A program made the position numbers and the translations under genes. This document shows positions 47,701 to 59,400 of a stretch of 64,000 nucleotides of DNA, piece by piece (position 1 is the first letter of the stretch; every line of letters starts with the position of its first letter). The stretch is from assembly GCA_903813345.2 (NCBI GenBank), contig CAIIXF020000006.1, positions 34,449,524-34,513,523 of the forward strand. The letters run 5' to 3'. Below the pieces are notes generated by a model. The model worked only from the letters and a program-made list of their open reading frames with translations, had not been told where the DNA came from and ran no database searches. The stretch comes from Owenia fusiformis. Lineage: Eukaryota > Annelida > Polychaeta > Sabellida > Oweniidae.

Positions 47701-50700
47701 CATGGCCATCTCCAGGAGTGAGTGCAGCTAATGATTGGAGATGAGTGAATCCAAGAGTGGATAAAAATGATAGCCAAAAGAAATCATAGGATATCATATT
47801 TATCCTATGATTGCTATTTTTGTGTGGACTTAAAATAATGGGATATTATTTTTAAGATGTCATATGAGTCAGATATGATTTTAGTGCTTTTTGTTCTTCC
47901 TTGCTTTTTTCAGGAAAGTATCATTACATTGTCTACTTTTAGTAAATCTGGAGATTAAAAGTAAAAGGTAGATGATGTAACGATACTTTCCTGAAAAAAT
48001 CAAGGAAATTAACACATCTTCATTTTGTACCAGAAAATAACATGTGCAGGTATAGCGATCATTTTCCAAAATGTTATTTTCCAGCTGTACCTTAAAGAGT
48101 GAATGTCAAGCAAGATATGTATTACCAAATACTTTTCACAAGTCATTTTTGTCATAAACGAAACATACATAAAAGAAGTGTTTCACAAAACTTGTTCAAT
48201 ATAGAATTAAGTAAAAATGAATTATATAGCATGAGTAAACGAGGCATTGTGACCTGTCATTCAATATCTTGTAATTCAAGTTGTTTGCTTCCCTGTATAC
48301 CAATATACAGTATAAATGCCTTATCTTACGTTCAAACTATTCTGGAACCTAGCAAAAGATAAGCAGGTTTTTGCAAGTTTTTTTAGAACCAAAAAGAAAA
48401 TAAAAAGGGGCAGAAATGCCTGTTCATATGATAAGTTGTAAAGGTTTAATTTTATATATATATTTAAACTAGTATTATTTTGGAGTACAGTCAAACTAAC
48501 CTTCAAAATATTGAGCTAAATAATTAGACTCTCCGCCCCATCCTTTTTATGAGTCAAATTATACGATCAGTCACAATAATTAAGTTTGGTTTCATTTTCA
48601 TTTTACTGATTTTTACCTCATTTGATCAACATAAGGTGGCCAAGTACATACAACAATGAATAACTCATTCCAAAGCAAATATTTGTAATTTAAAAGCTGA
48701 AATGTGAACATTTAAAAAATGTTTTCATTTATTAGAACAATCTCAATAAAGCTGTCTAATTATTATAAATAGACATCAAAATTTGAAAAGCCTGATGGGA
48801 GCTAATACTATATGGTCAAGTCTCAACCTCAAAATGACATTATGAATTGGCATACTGTTTGATATTTCAATTATTGTCGAGTAACTTTGTAAATGTGACT
48901 TTGAAACATGATGACCATCCACTTTTCAAATTGAACATACTTGACATCAAAAACATTAAATACTACATCTAGTATATGTCATGCTTATTCAAGGTTCATG
49001 CTACAATTTGAAAACTCATTTAATATAATTATGCCCTTTTATGTCACCACCAAAAAGTGGTGACATATTGTTATGGTCTCTGATTTTTTTGACGGCGGTT
49101 GGTGGTTGGCGGTTGGCATCTGTAACAAATTCTTAAACTTCCAATAACTTAACAAATACTGTTTAGACTGACTTCAATTTTTTTCAAAATCTTCTACAAG
49201 TTTTCAGATGTTCAAATCTGACTTTATAGTTAAAATTTGACCTTCAATGACCTTCTCAAGGTCAAAAAAGGTCAAAAAGGTATTTTTTTAACTTGCATCA
49301 AATTGACCAATCTCTTTTTTTAAATCATCTACAAGTTCTCAAAAGTTTAAATCTGACTATAGTTTTGACATTCAATAGCATTCTCAGGGTCAAAAAAGAT
49401 TTGACCTTCAATGACCTTTTTAAGGTCAAATAGGTCTTTATTCAAATCGACCAATCTTTTTTTCAAAATCATCTACAAGTTATCAGAGGTTCAAATCTGA
49501 CTTTAGATTTGAGATTTTACCTTCAATGACCTTCTCAAGGTAAAAAAGGTCAAAAAGGCTGTTTTTCAACTTGCTTCAAATTGACAGATTTCTTTTTCAA
49601 AATCATCTACAAGTTCTCAAAAGTTCAAGTCTGACTATAGTTTTGACATTCAATGACATTTTCAAAGTCAAGAAAGATTTGACCTTCAATGACCTTTTCA
49701 AGGTCAAAAAGAGGTCAAAAAGGTCTCTTTTCAACTTGCTTCAAATTGATGATTTGCGATCACCGAATGGATTCTATATTTTAGTGACGTCACAATTAGG
49801 CCATCCAGCTTTAGATGCTTGGTTTTGAGAGTTTATCTTCTATATTTCGTGCTTTTATTGATTTATTTTTCACGAAAGCGTTCGATTTGACTAGATCAAC
49901 ATTCATCCTAAGCACATACCAAGTCTAAGATCGTACTGACATGATTTACATAGCGGTTAAGCGCCCCCCGATTTTGACAAAAATGGGGGGCGCTTATAGG
50001 CATCGATGTTTAGTATGAATTTCACCCAAACTTCGCACATATATAGATATACTCATGATCTAGTCAAATCGGCATACCTGGTAAATATCCGACCCATGGT
50101 TTTCATAGAAGAAACGACAATATTTTTAGCTCAAAACTGCCACGTGTCCGCCATTTCGTGATTCCATCATGTCTAATATCATTTCTATATGACGTCACAT
50201 CAAAAAGACGAAATACGTGACAACAGTATCCATAAACAAAATTCCTGAATTCTGATCGCAAAAGGTCAATTGACCAATCTTTTTTCAAAATCATCCACAA
50301 ATTATCAGAAGTTCAAATCTGACTATAGATTTGACATTCAATGACATTCTCAAGGTTGAAAAGATTTGACCTTCAATGACCTTCTCAAGATCAAAAAAGT
50401 TTTTTTTCATCTTGCTTCAAAATCATCCACAAGTTCTCAGAAGTTCAAATCTGACTATAGCTTTGAGATTTCACCTTCAATGACCTTCTTATGCTGTTAT
50501 GTTCAAAAAAGGTCTTTTTTCACCTTGCTTCAATTTGACCAATTCATTTTTTCTTTATCATCTACAAGTTCTCAGAAATTCCACTCTGACTTAAGATTGA
50601 ACTCATGTCATGTTAATGCCTTGTTATTGAAATGACACTATACCAATAAGAAGGTGGGGTTCGATGGGTTTGAGTGAAGCCCCCTCCCAAACTAAATTCT

Positions 50701-53590
50701 TTTAAAATCATGCAGTTTTAACCATCCTGAGCCCTTTCAAAAGTGGCCAAAAGTGAACCCCCCTGGAATTTGTAAAGAGTGAACCCCCCTTGGCAAAAGC
50801 TGGCTATGAGCCTGCCAATGGATCAAGTTAAAAAGGCTCATATTGTGCATGTATTACTAAATGAACTGTACATTTTACACCAGGACCTGGTTGTTTGAGT
50901 AACATATACATTTCAATGTGGTGACATTTTCTCATGTAAATCCCTTGCCTTTCGATGATATGGGTGTTTACCTTAATAATTAACAAGAGCTAACATTTAT
51001 CAATATCATTCTACTTGCAGATGTTGAAAGAAGGGTGTCTACCTACAGGACGAGTCTTTTCCTTGGAGGCGAATGTTACGACTACTCCTCAAATCCAGAT
51101 GAGCTATTCGATAAAGCCAAATTGGCAATAATCAACAACAATAAACGTAAGATTACCCGCTCAGAGCTTCACAATATAGTGATCCAGTTGCTCCATACTC
51201 ACATTCTCCCTGCTGTTAAACTACGGACTGATGACCTTGAGAAAGTTGAAGAAGCTTTAGAAATTCAGTGTAACTATATTGCCGAGGCAGATGAGAAAAT
51301 TACAAAACTAGATGGTAAAATTCAAATTGATGAAAAAACTCTCAAGAATCTTAGAGAAAAACTGATTGTGGGATATCAGAATGGTGAGATTGACGTAACA
51401 AAGTGTCCTGAAATGGTAATGGTTAAACTTAAGACAAGTCTCGTTAAAGATGTTTGTAAGACCAGAGATGATTTGGACAGTTGCCAGGCTGATGTTGACA
51501 TGATTAAGGCACAAATGACTTGTAAAAATACCATTCCAGATTCAACTGTATCACAACTCAGTGAAAAACGTGAAATAAGGAATAATGTCCAAGATGTGTA
51601 TGAAAATCTGATAATGTCAAGAGAAAACCTGAAAGTAGCTTCGGAAGAAATGAAACGGAAAGTGTCGTTCTTGACAAATTGTTTGTCAAAGTTAACGAAA
51701 GGATCACAACCATCACAGATGAGGTACGATCAATTCCATAAGATATATCTTGGGATTGAGGAAAAGATTTTAGAACGTAAGAAAGACATGCATGAACTGA
51801 TGGAAAATAAACTCCTTATGATGAGTGTTCGTGAAGCTCTTCAGGCCACTATTAAAGAACTGAAAGAAGGGGAACCAACAGAAGGAATCGACATACACAA
51901 ATCTAGGAGCCGTCGGTCTACAGATGTTCTAAGACACTCCAGTCTACCCCTTGAATGGCTTACCCTCTCTGAGAAGGTCGCAGCATTTGTGACCAATGAA
52001 CAATCGGATATTGGAAAATGTCACCAAACTTTCTGTGACATGCTCAAAGGCAAATGTATCGCACTCGATGAACCATACGGTTTGTGGAGGTCTTCTTTGA
52101 CTTGTAATGCAAGTCTTGAAAAAGCTGAATTGTGGATGATGGAAAAGCAACTTGCATTTAATGACCCCAAACCTGACATGCGTGAGTCTGATTTAGCACA
52201 TGAGGCATATGATAATCTTGTTGAGAAAACACCCATCTCAGGTGATGACCATGATTATGTGTTTGTATATGACAATGCCAGGAACCCTCTACAGGAATCA
52301 ATGATGAAACTCAGGTGTGAAATAAATGATCACTTCAAGGAAATAACCAATATGATCCTGAATGAATTGAAAAGCAGCAATGCAAAGAGCAATATAGAAA
52401 AGGTGTGGCTCTGCTATGAATCACACTTCTATGAAATAGCAGGTCCTCTTCTGAACATTGTCTATCAGAAGATCTACTTTGACACAAGCAGAAATCTCAA
52501 GAAGGAGGTTCCACTGTTAACATTGGAGGAACTTGATATCAAAGAACCTTGGATTTTGGAATTGTTGAGCCGTGATCCGATACTGAGGGACAGTGGCTTC
52601 CAAGGTAGTGGAGACGGCTCTCCAATAGATTCTCCAAATAGTCCTATCTTACCACGTAAAGTCTCATATGACACAATGTCTCTAAGATCTATTAACATTG
52701 AGGATATAAATTTGGAAAGTAAGGCTTATGATTTGATGGTCCCTTTCGAAAAAGCAATCCTAGAGGATGGTAGACAGAAAACAATGGAAAATCTTGAGTG
52801 TAACTCAACAGTAGAGGGTGTAACCAAAAAGATTCCAATCGGGAAATTTCGTACAGAGATAAATGTAAAACTGAATAAACTACGTCCATATAAGGACCTC
52901 TCCTATTTACCAGGAAAGAGAAATGTTGCCACGAGTCAGTCCAATATTGTGGGAGTAGTGCGAATAAGACCAAAATCAACTCGATGTAAAGGTATAAAAA
53001 GAACTGGGAAACTATATGACGCTTCAGATGAAACAGAAATGATTGATTTTTCAGGGTCAGCTACAACTGATGTACATGCTCTTGACCTTGCCATTCACAA
53101 TACAAAAACAACTTCATTCCAAAACGATGAAATCCAAAATGATGAAATCGAAAAAAATAAAATCCACCATGAACAAAGTGTAAGTAAATCAAAGAAAGTT
53201 GATATTTCGCAAATTACTTTTACTGAGATATTCAAAGATGCTTTCGACTGTCTGGATGACTTCTTGCGTGAAGCTGTCCCTCTGCAACAGCTACAGATCC
53301 TAACACGCTGCGTTAGGAGTATCTGTTCTGGTCTCTCAAGGCTACAGTCATCAAACAGTGTTTCGTGTTCTGACACTCTCAATGATTTCGTTGTGCTCTT
53401 ATTAATGCACTATGAGCCTGACAAAGTTGGACAGCTCTATCCACGGCTTGAAAGTTTAATAGGAGCCATGCCTGCTTTTCTACATGGGGGTGCTCATGAT
53501 TTCGCCATGGTAACATTTACTCTAGTTTTCCAGTACATATTCCAGGTTCTCATCAAGAAAGCGAACAGTAAGAACTGTACTTTTTGTTGA
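41759..53590 (+). CDS. Large coiled-coil protein with diverged VPS9-like C-terminus
   Basis: Three coding exons join cleanly: 41759-41848 (ending CAG|GTAAGT), 46499-46679 (after TTTCAG, ending GATG|GTATGT) and 51021-53590 (after CTTGCAG). The joins are phase 0 then phase 1, and the product is 946 aa. I do not recognise the full-length protein. Exon 2 is a compact cysteine-containing segment (AVWFKVLVLDNVCIDCNRR). Residues about 140-365 are charged heptad-like helices typical of coiled coils, followed by a basic RSRRST site near 385. A proline/serine cluster with repeated SP sites lies near 613-640. The last 110 or so residues resemble a VPS9 domain, the Rab5-family exchange module: LNDFVVLLLMHYEPDKVGQL aligns with the DDLLP...L segment, and a later hydrophobic helix aligns too. 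The conserved GYYLTS tyrosine is replaced (DFAMVTF). The stop may be an intron-retention product, because AACA|GTAAGA at 53567/53568 is a good donor. Otherwise the protein ends in CTFC. The gene is secure; the VPS9 assignment is moderate. Confidence 0.8.
42137..42990. mobile_element. Foldback element in intron 1 of the VPS9-like gene
   Basis: Left-arm words CATGGCCTGAGTTCGTCGCT and AAGGTTAGAACCCGAATC (42165-42260) are mirrored at 42880-42980. A second pair around ACTTCCGG (42363, 42766) continues the pairing inward. No coding capacity. Confidence 0.85.
45338..45540 (+). repeat. Short AAGGTC-family copy in intron 1
   Basis: One unit with ACCTTCAATGACCTTCTCAA, followed by the terminal GGTGGTGACATTTTGTTATG block. 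A more diverged relative lies at about 46110-46262. Confidence 0.7.
46682..46725. repeat. TTTG tetranucleotide microsatellite at the 5' end of intron 2
   Basis: Roughly ten TTTG units begin 3 nt inside the intron, immediately after the exon 2 donor at 46680. Length variation here would alter the bases next to the 5' splice site. Confidence 0.9.
47649..47795. mobile_element. Hairpin MITE in intron 2
   Basis: ATATCCTATGATTT...GAGTGGAT at the left is mirrored by GAGTGGATAAAAATGATAGC...ATCATAGGATAT at the right. Confidence 0.75.
47890..48095. mobile_element. Third copy of the CAGGAAAGTATC foldback family
   Basis: TTCCTTGCTTTTTTCAGGAA near 47895 is mirrored near 47985. The right end carries the GTACCAGAAAATAACATGTG and TTTTCCAGCTGTACCTTA blocks seen at 40061-41015. 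The left outer arm is missing. Confidence 0.7.
49034..50632 (+). repeat. AAGGTC-rich tandem repeat element, long copy
   Basis: It starts with the small hairpin GTCACCACC...GGTGGTGAC and contains about seven units with TTGACCTTCAATGACCTT, CAACTTGCTTCAAATTGACC and AATCATCTACAAGTTCTCA. It ends TCATGTTAATGCCTTGTT. A different element (49749-50265) interrupts one unit. Short protein-like frames such as TFNDLFKVKK arise from the repetition. Confidence 0.85.
49749..50265. mobile_element. hAT-like insertion inside an AAGGTC unit
   Basis: The unit phrase TCAAATTGACC is broken. TCAAATTGA is followed by TGATTTGCGATCA..., and ...TGATCGCAAAAGG is followed by TCAATTGACC. The short inverse termini and an 8-9 bp target duplication suggest a hAT-type insertion. 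It contains a strong GCGCCCCCC/GGGGGGCGC hairpin at about 49960-49996. Confidence 0.65.
50640..50815. repeat. Partial copy of the GCCCGTAGCC-ended element
   Basis: GTGAACCCCCCTGGAATTTG and AGCTGGCTATGAGCCTGCC correspond to the interior and one terminus of 36983-37183. It lies about 200 bp before the acceptor of the large exon. Confidence 0.6.
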
Positions 53591-53840
53591 TGTAGTCTGA
53601 AATTTTCAAGAGACCACCTTTAGTGGTCATGATTAACTGTTGAAATTGTAACAAATGGTATGGTTTTTGGTAGATTATGTAAGTGTCACCCAGAGATATA
53701 TAAAACATTGTTTTATATGTCTCTGCGTCACCAATGTCATAATATATTATTTAACAGGCTCGTATCTATGTTTTGGAAACCTGGGTCTTCACTTCATTCT
53801 TTCTAATTTCCTTTTCCTATAAAATCCTATAACTGCGATG

Positions 53841-54683
53841 TGGCCTATGGCTTTATTTTTGCTTCTTTATTCATTAAATTCAAATATATTCGATATATGA
53901 AACATTTATATTCGCTAAATCATTTTTCCATTCGGTAAAAACGTTTATATGTTTGTTACAGCAAATTAAGTTTTCAAAATAGCCAATCACTTAATACTAT
54001 GTGCATTAAATTACATATTTCATTCGTTAAATTATATTTTTGCGTAAATTGTTATGGTATTCCTTAAGAGTAACACATTATATGCACAATATTGAATTTC
54101 TATTTGAACCCTACCGAAATAAGTTTGCCTATATTTACCAAAAGGTTTATTTTTCTATGACATAGTTAATGCATTTTACCGAAAGCTAATTTGCTATTTA
54201 CCGAATGCAATAACGTAATATTCGATAACTTGCGTTGTTGTTCGATATTTTGTCACATGACTTCGAGATTTGCAAAATGGTCGCGCAGCTATTCTTCATC
54301 GTACAAATATATCACGTGACTGAAAGTCTCGTAAATTATCGAAAAATAACGAAATTTATCGAATGTGGCATTCGGTATTTACCGAATATAAATAATTAAA
54401 ATACCGAATGTACAAATAATTAATTGAATTATACGTGCGTTAAGGAAAACAAATTGATTCGCTGCATCACACAAATACATGTATAAATATCAAATGTGAA
54501 TGTCAATACAAAGAACAAGTGAAACTATTTAGCGAATATAAATTGTTTAGATTATTACATTTGATAAAATAAAAAAAACATTCGATAGATTGGGTAAAGG
54601 TTTGGTAAATTGTTTGTTTTATTTGGTATTTATGGAATATTAATGTACCGAATAAAGAAGCAGTTTAAACACCATAGTGGCCA
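53841..54683. mobile_element. ATTCGGTA-rich element with TIRs downstream of the VPS9-like gene
   Basis: TGGCCTATGG...TGCTTCTTTATTC at the left is mirrored by GAATAAAGAAGCA...CCATAGTGGCCA at the right. The interior holds more than fifteen ATTCG/CGAAT and ACCGAAT words in both orientations. Confidence 0.75.
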
Positions 54684-55330
54684 TGTTTGTTAATTGCATT
54701 CATTTTACATCTGAAAAACAGGAAGAAAAGTATGTCATTGTGATTTGTATAATTCAAAAATGGTTATCAACTCATGTAAGTGCATTGAATATTCAAATCA
54801 TTGTGTAAATTATGATTTAAAAATTTAAAATCTGAACAATCAGCACAGATGCAATCATACATGAACTTCAATGCAATTTATGTAGATAATTATATAGATG
54901 GCGCATATGAAGTCAACTTTATCTTCAATCAATGTATCCACTTCAGTAAATTGTGCTATAGCAATCATGATAAGCTTTACAGTGGTCATTGGCGGATGCA
55001 AAGTGAACTTTTATACAAATCTGTTTAACTTCAATGGATAAATAACATGATGTATATAATCCTTATGATTATTTCTAGACAGTGCATTCTCTATGAATCA
55101 ATTGTATGGCTTTTGTATTTCATACCTGTTGCAGGGGTTCACTTTTTTTGGACCACCCTGTAAATGCTTTATAAAGATAGTTTGGAATATAATTATTTAT
55201 TGCTAGTGGGGCTTCAGTGAGGGGGCCAGTAACAAATCCCTGTGGTGGCAAAATAATGTTGCTTCATATCTAGGATGAAGAATGTCTGATAATCTATAAG
55301 ACAGTCACTAGATTTTAGGTGACTTAATGT
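54684..55330. other. No gene seen; orphan transposon end near 55133-55172
   Basis: TTTTTTTGGACCACCCTGTA matches the right end of the 29017-29580 element, but no opposite terminus is found nearby. Confidence 0.5.
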
Positions 55331-55963
55331 GCCTTGTTATGTCACCACCAAGAAGTGGTGACATATTGTTATGGTCTCCGTTTTTTGTGGCAGCAGTTCG
55401 TGGTTGGCGATCGGCGTCTGTAACAAATTCTTAAAACTTCCAATAACTTAACAAATACTTTTTAGACTGACTTCAATTTTTTTCCAAATCATCTACAAGT
55501 TTTCAGAAGTTTAAATCTGACTTTACATTTAAGATTTGACCTTCAATGACCTTTTCAAGGTCAAAAAAAGATTAAAAAAGGTATTTTTTCAACTTGCTTC
55601 GAATTGACCAAAATTTCTTTTAAAATCATCTACAAGTTATCAGAAGTTCAAATCTGACTTTAGCTTTAAGATTTGACTTTCAATGACATTCTCAAGGTAA
55701 ATAAAAAAAGGTATTTTTTCATCTGGCTTCAAATTGACCAATTTTTTCAAAATCATCTTCAAGTTCTCATAAGTTCAAATCTGACTTTAGATTTGAGATT
55801 TCACCTTCAATTACCTCCTCAGGGTAAAAAAACTTGTTTCAAATTGACCATTTTTTCAAAATCATCTACAGAGTTCTCAGAAATTCAAATCTGCCTTAGA
55901 TTGAACTAATCATACTGTGAGCAACTAGGTGGTGACATTTTGTCATGTTAATGCCTTGTGTTT
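55331..55963 (+). repeat. AAGGTC-rich tandem repeat element, full short copy
   Basis: It begins CCTTGTTATGTCACCACCAA with GTGGTGACATATTG. Four to five units follow and it ends GGTGGTGACATTTTGTCATG. It gives the clearest end-to-end view of this family. Confidence 0.85.
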
Positions 55964-56982
55964 ATAACTAGTAGAATTCTGAAAAGTACATTCTTCAGTA
56001 AAACCTGTATACCTGCACATATGTCCTCATCTCAACACATCACAATGTGAACACTTTTTCTCAGTCCCAATTTTTTTCTCCTGTTAGTTAACGTATAATT
56101 TGAGAAATTTTGAAATGTGAGCACATGCTAGTCCAAGCACTTTTGGCCACTCCAAGTAGTGTTTGTATTCAAAAAGTTTTACTGCAGTAGTAATGAATTC
56201 ATCCTCCTAAGCAGGTATCCAGAATCCATACCTCCTTCTTCCCCCTGCTATAACCAATTTGGTGACCTGTACATGATTTCTGTCGCAATGTTGCGACAGC
56301 CAATCAGATTGTGAGTTCTTAATCGGGGAAATGCTAACTGCTTATCGCAGGGGGTAAAAAGAAAGAATATATTCTGGACTTTGAAGCCCTGTGATCGGAG
56401 GATGTAATGAATTTAATGTAAGCTATTCAGGATTAGGTGAAGGAGGAATGTGTAGGCTGAGTATTAGTACTGAGTATATACATTTATTTATTTTATTAAA
56501 GTGTCACCTATTGTACAAAATACCCAGCCCAAACTGGGCTTATGAGACACATGAAACATTTAATTATATATATGATTCTCATATAAGTGATTCATACATG
56601 GTATTCATTCATATGTGATATGTATAGTACTTTAATTAGTACTTGCATATTCAGAAATGTAATTTTTCAATTTAGATTTAACACATGATGATATAGTAAA
56701 TCCATGTACCCGTAAGTGGAACACTTTTGATACCTCAAACCAATTTTCTATTCACAGAGTTTCACTCATAAAGAGTTAATTAGTGAATGAACTTTGAATA
56801 TCTTCCACATTAAGAAGTCTTCCACTTTCAGAGGTGTTCCATTTAACAGGTTTTACTGTTTTACTAATGCCAATTACAAAATGCTTATTTACATACAGTG
56901 CCTTAGTACATGAACAATATATATTCATGCTTAAATTTTGAATTCTTTTGAAATTATTTTATGAAATGAAATGATAGTACTA
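55964..56982. other. No gene seen
   Basis: AT-rich sequence. A short palindrome CTGTCGCAAT/GTTGCGACAG lies near 56279-56299. Confidence 0.4.
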
Positions 56983-58080
56983 CGAGGGGTGATCAATAAG
57001 TAATGGACGCTTTTTTACACGGATGCTTTTTATTGACCAATCCTTTCGATTTTCTTACCAGTGATACATCATTCAACTATCTATCAACTCTGAAGATTTG
57101 AAGACAATATATATATTACATGTTGATATATCTTTATTTCCGTGAAGGAGGTACAGGTACCCCGGGACCGACATTTACGTCACATATTCTGAAGCTATTT
57201 TAGATTGTTTAACATGCAATGCAGTTGAATGCAGGCTGAACAGAACAAACCATTATGGTCATGAATTACCCCATTTTGTTATACCATAGTAATAATATAA
57301 TAATTTTGAATATTTTATCATCACTATGTGGTATTCATGCCACATTCATTCCACAGGGCCCTCTCAATAGCTTCCATCAAGTGCTACATGTACACAATTC
57401 CTCATCCTCTTAACTCAAGATTGTGAGACAACGCTGAATCCATTCTCTGACATGGTAGCAAGATGCAGTTGCACGGGTTGTTTTATTTCATCAATGTCAA
57501 TAAACCTGCGTCCTTTCTCTATAGAAATAAGTAGTATAGAAATAAACAAGTCACATGTGAGCAGATCTTGATAATATGGTGCATTGGCCAAGGGCTCAAT
57601 TTTGAGGTCCAGGGATATTGTTTTCTGAACATTTTGAGATCTTTGGGCAGGTGCTTTGTCCATATGGAGTAGGGTGTTCCCTTCTCTCACCACCCCTTTC
57701 TTCCACTGAATGCTTTCTCAAATTGACCTGCAAACCCCTTCCATACAACATTCTGACATTACAATACTTTCTGTTTATGTGTTACCAGTCAGCAAAATTT
57801 TTTAAACAACACAACACTTGTTGCATATAAAACGTTCAAATCTAACTGAAATTTACCAAACTGGCTAAAATCTGAATATGTGACGTAAATTTCAGTCCCG
57901 GGGTACCTGTACCTCCTTCACGGAAATAAGGATATATCAATATGTATTATATATCTTGTCTTCAAATCTTCAGAATTGATAGATAATTGAATGATGTATC
58001 ACTGGTAGGAAAATCAAAGGGATTGATCTATAAAAAGTATCTGTGTAAAAAAGCGTCCATTACTTATTGATCACCCCTCG
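56983..58080. mobile_element. Mariner element with long terminal inverted repeats
   Basis: It starts CGAGGGGTGATCAATAAGTA and ends with the inverse, flanked by TA at 56981-56982 and 58081-58082. The inverted repeats extend about 200 bp on each side (to about 57190 and from about 57877) and include a GGTACAGGTACCCC block. The element is 1098 bp, somewhat shorter than typical intact mariners of about 1.3 kb. It contains a broken transposase on the minus strand. Confidence 0.92.
57360..57693 (-). pseudogene. Mariner transposase remnant (C-terminal part)
   Basis: The minus-strand reading has LLHMDKAPAQRSQ (compare HHDNAPAH), then PYYQDLLTCDLF (compare PYSPDLAPCDFF), then GRRFIDIDEI and, beyond a stop, VKRMRNCV. 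These are the second catalytic-aspartate region and the C-terminus of a mariner transposase. At least two stops and the absence of the N-terminal DNA-binding part show it is inactive. Confidence 0.85.
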
Positions 58081-58411
58081 TATATTTGTATTTATTTATA
58101 TATTTGTCATACATGAAATAAAATAAAATGCAAATTAAAACACACTTGCAAACTTCTTGAATAACGTTCAGTATACAATGTTTAGCCTCCAAATTCCACT
58201 AGCTTCTTTCACTTGTCAAAGCATGCAGGAATTCCTTGGTGTCATGCAATATCAGAAAAAACCAGGAAAATTGAATTATGAAAATATGTTTGGGAACGTC
58301 ATTTATATGACAAAGCATGTTTTGGAAGTAATTCTATTTTTTCTGGAGCTACCAATAAAATGTGACGTATTAGTAAAGGTTTCGTTTTTTGCGACAGGTC
58401 GGCGCTGTAAC

Positions 58412-59130
58412 AAAGGGTTGGTATCGATATGGTGAACTTTTTGAACACGCGTTTCTCAAACCAGTCATCAAAGAATTCTAAAAACTTTACACATCTTTCA
58501 ATGGTCGTCTTTTGGATGGTAACATTATAATTTGAAAGATATATATAAACCTTTCCCTATATTGTTTTGGAAAACACACCAGACACATCTTTTGTTCTTG
58601 GTATCATATCTTCGTAATGAAATGAAACATCTTTCCGAACCACATTGGAACAGAACGACATAAACACAACGTGTTTGGGTCTCTCAATATTGTAATTGTG
58701 CAAAGGAAATTTTGGTTGATTTTATCTTGTTAATAATATAAAAGGTTTATCTTAATTTTTATCTATTTTGGGGGGGGGGGGTGGTTTTGTTTTAAATTTT
58801 TGAGTACCTTTTCTAAAATCAACCCAAATTTCCTTTGTATAACTTTAATATTGAGTGGTCGGGAAATCTTTTGTATATATGCTATTTTGTTCCAACGAGG
58901 TTCGGAAAGACTTATTTCATTCTCAAGAATTGGTAGAAAGGAACAAAAACAACTGTACTAAAAAAAAATGTTAACAAAAACAGTTATATAAATAAATAAT
59001 TTTCGCATTAAATTGTTGTCAATCAGTCAACATTTCATAAAGGACCGTATTTTCTACAGAATGATTTCATAAATTGGTTTAAGAAAAAAACATTGTTTAA
59101 TTCAGTACAACATATCGATACCTATCCTTT
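58412..59130. mobile_element. Complete TATCGATA-family foldback
   Basis: AAAGGGTTGGTATCGATATG at the left is mirrored by CATATCGATACCTATCCTTT at the right. Pairing continues inward to a centre near 58770 with a G tract: AAAGGAAATTTTGG near 58695 is mirrored by CCAAATTTCCTTT near 58826. It is the most complete relative of 5308-5692. Confidence 0.85.
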
Positions 59131-59400
59131 ACACTTTTTCTTAGCAGACTCTATTAGAACAAAGTAGACATTTTATAATGTAGTTGAAAATATTTTGAAT
59201 GATAGATGTCACCATGGTGTGTACAGTCTAAGCCATTGGAAAACACTGAAATACAGAGGCATAGCCAGAATTGTAAATATTGTGAGTCAAAAATTGAGTT
59301 AAAGCAACGTAATACCACATTAGACTTCAATTTTAGTTTTTCGTATGAAACTCTATTGATTTAAAAAAATTAGTACCGTGGGTACTGGGCTCACATGGTG

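Noticed and set aside
51308-53382. Minus-strand frames inside the large exon
   Set aside because: They are shadows of the 851-codon plus-strand frame.
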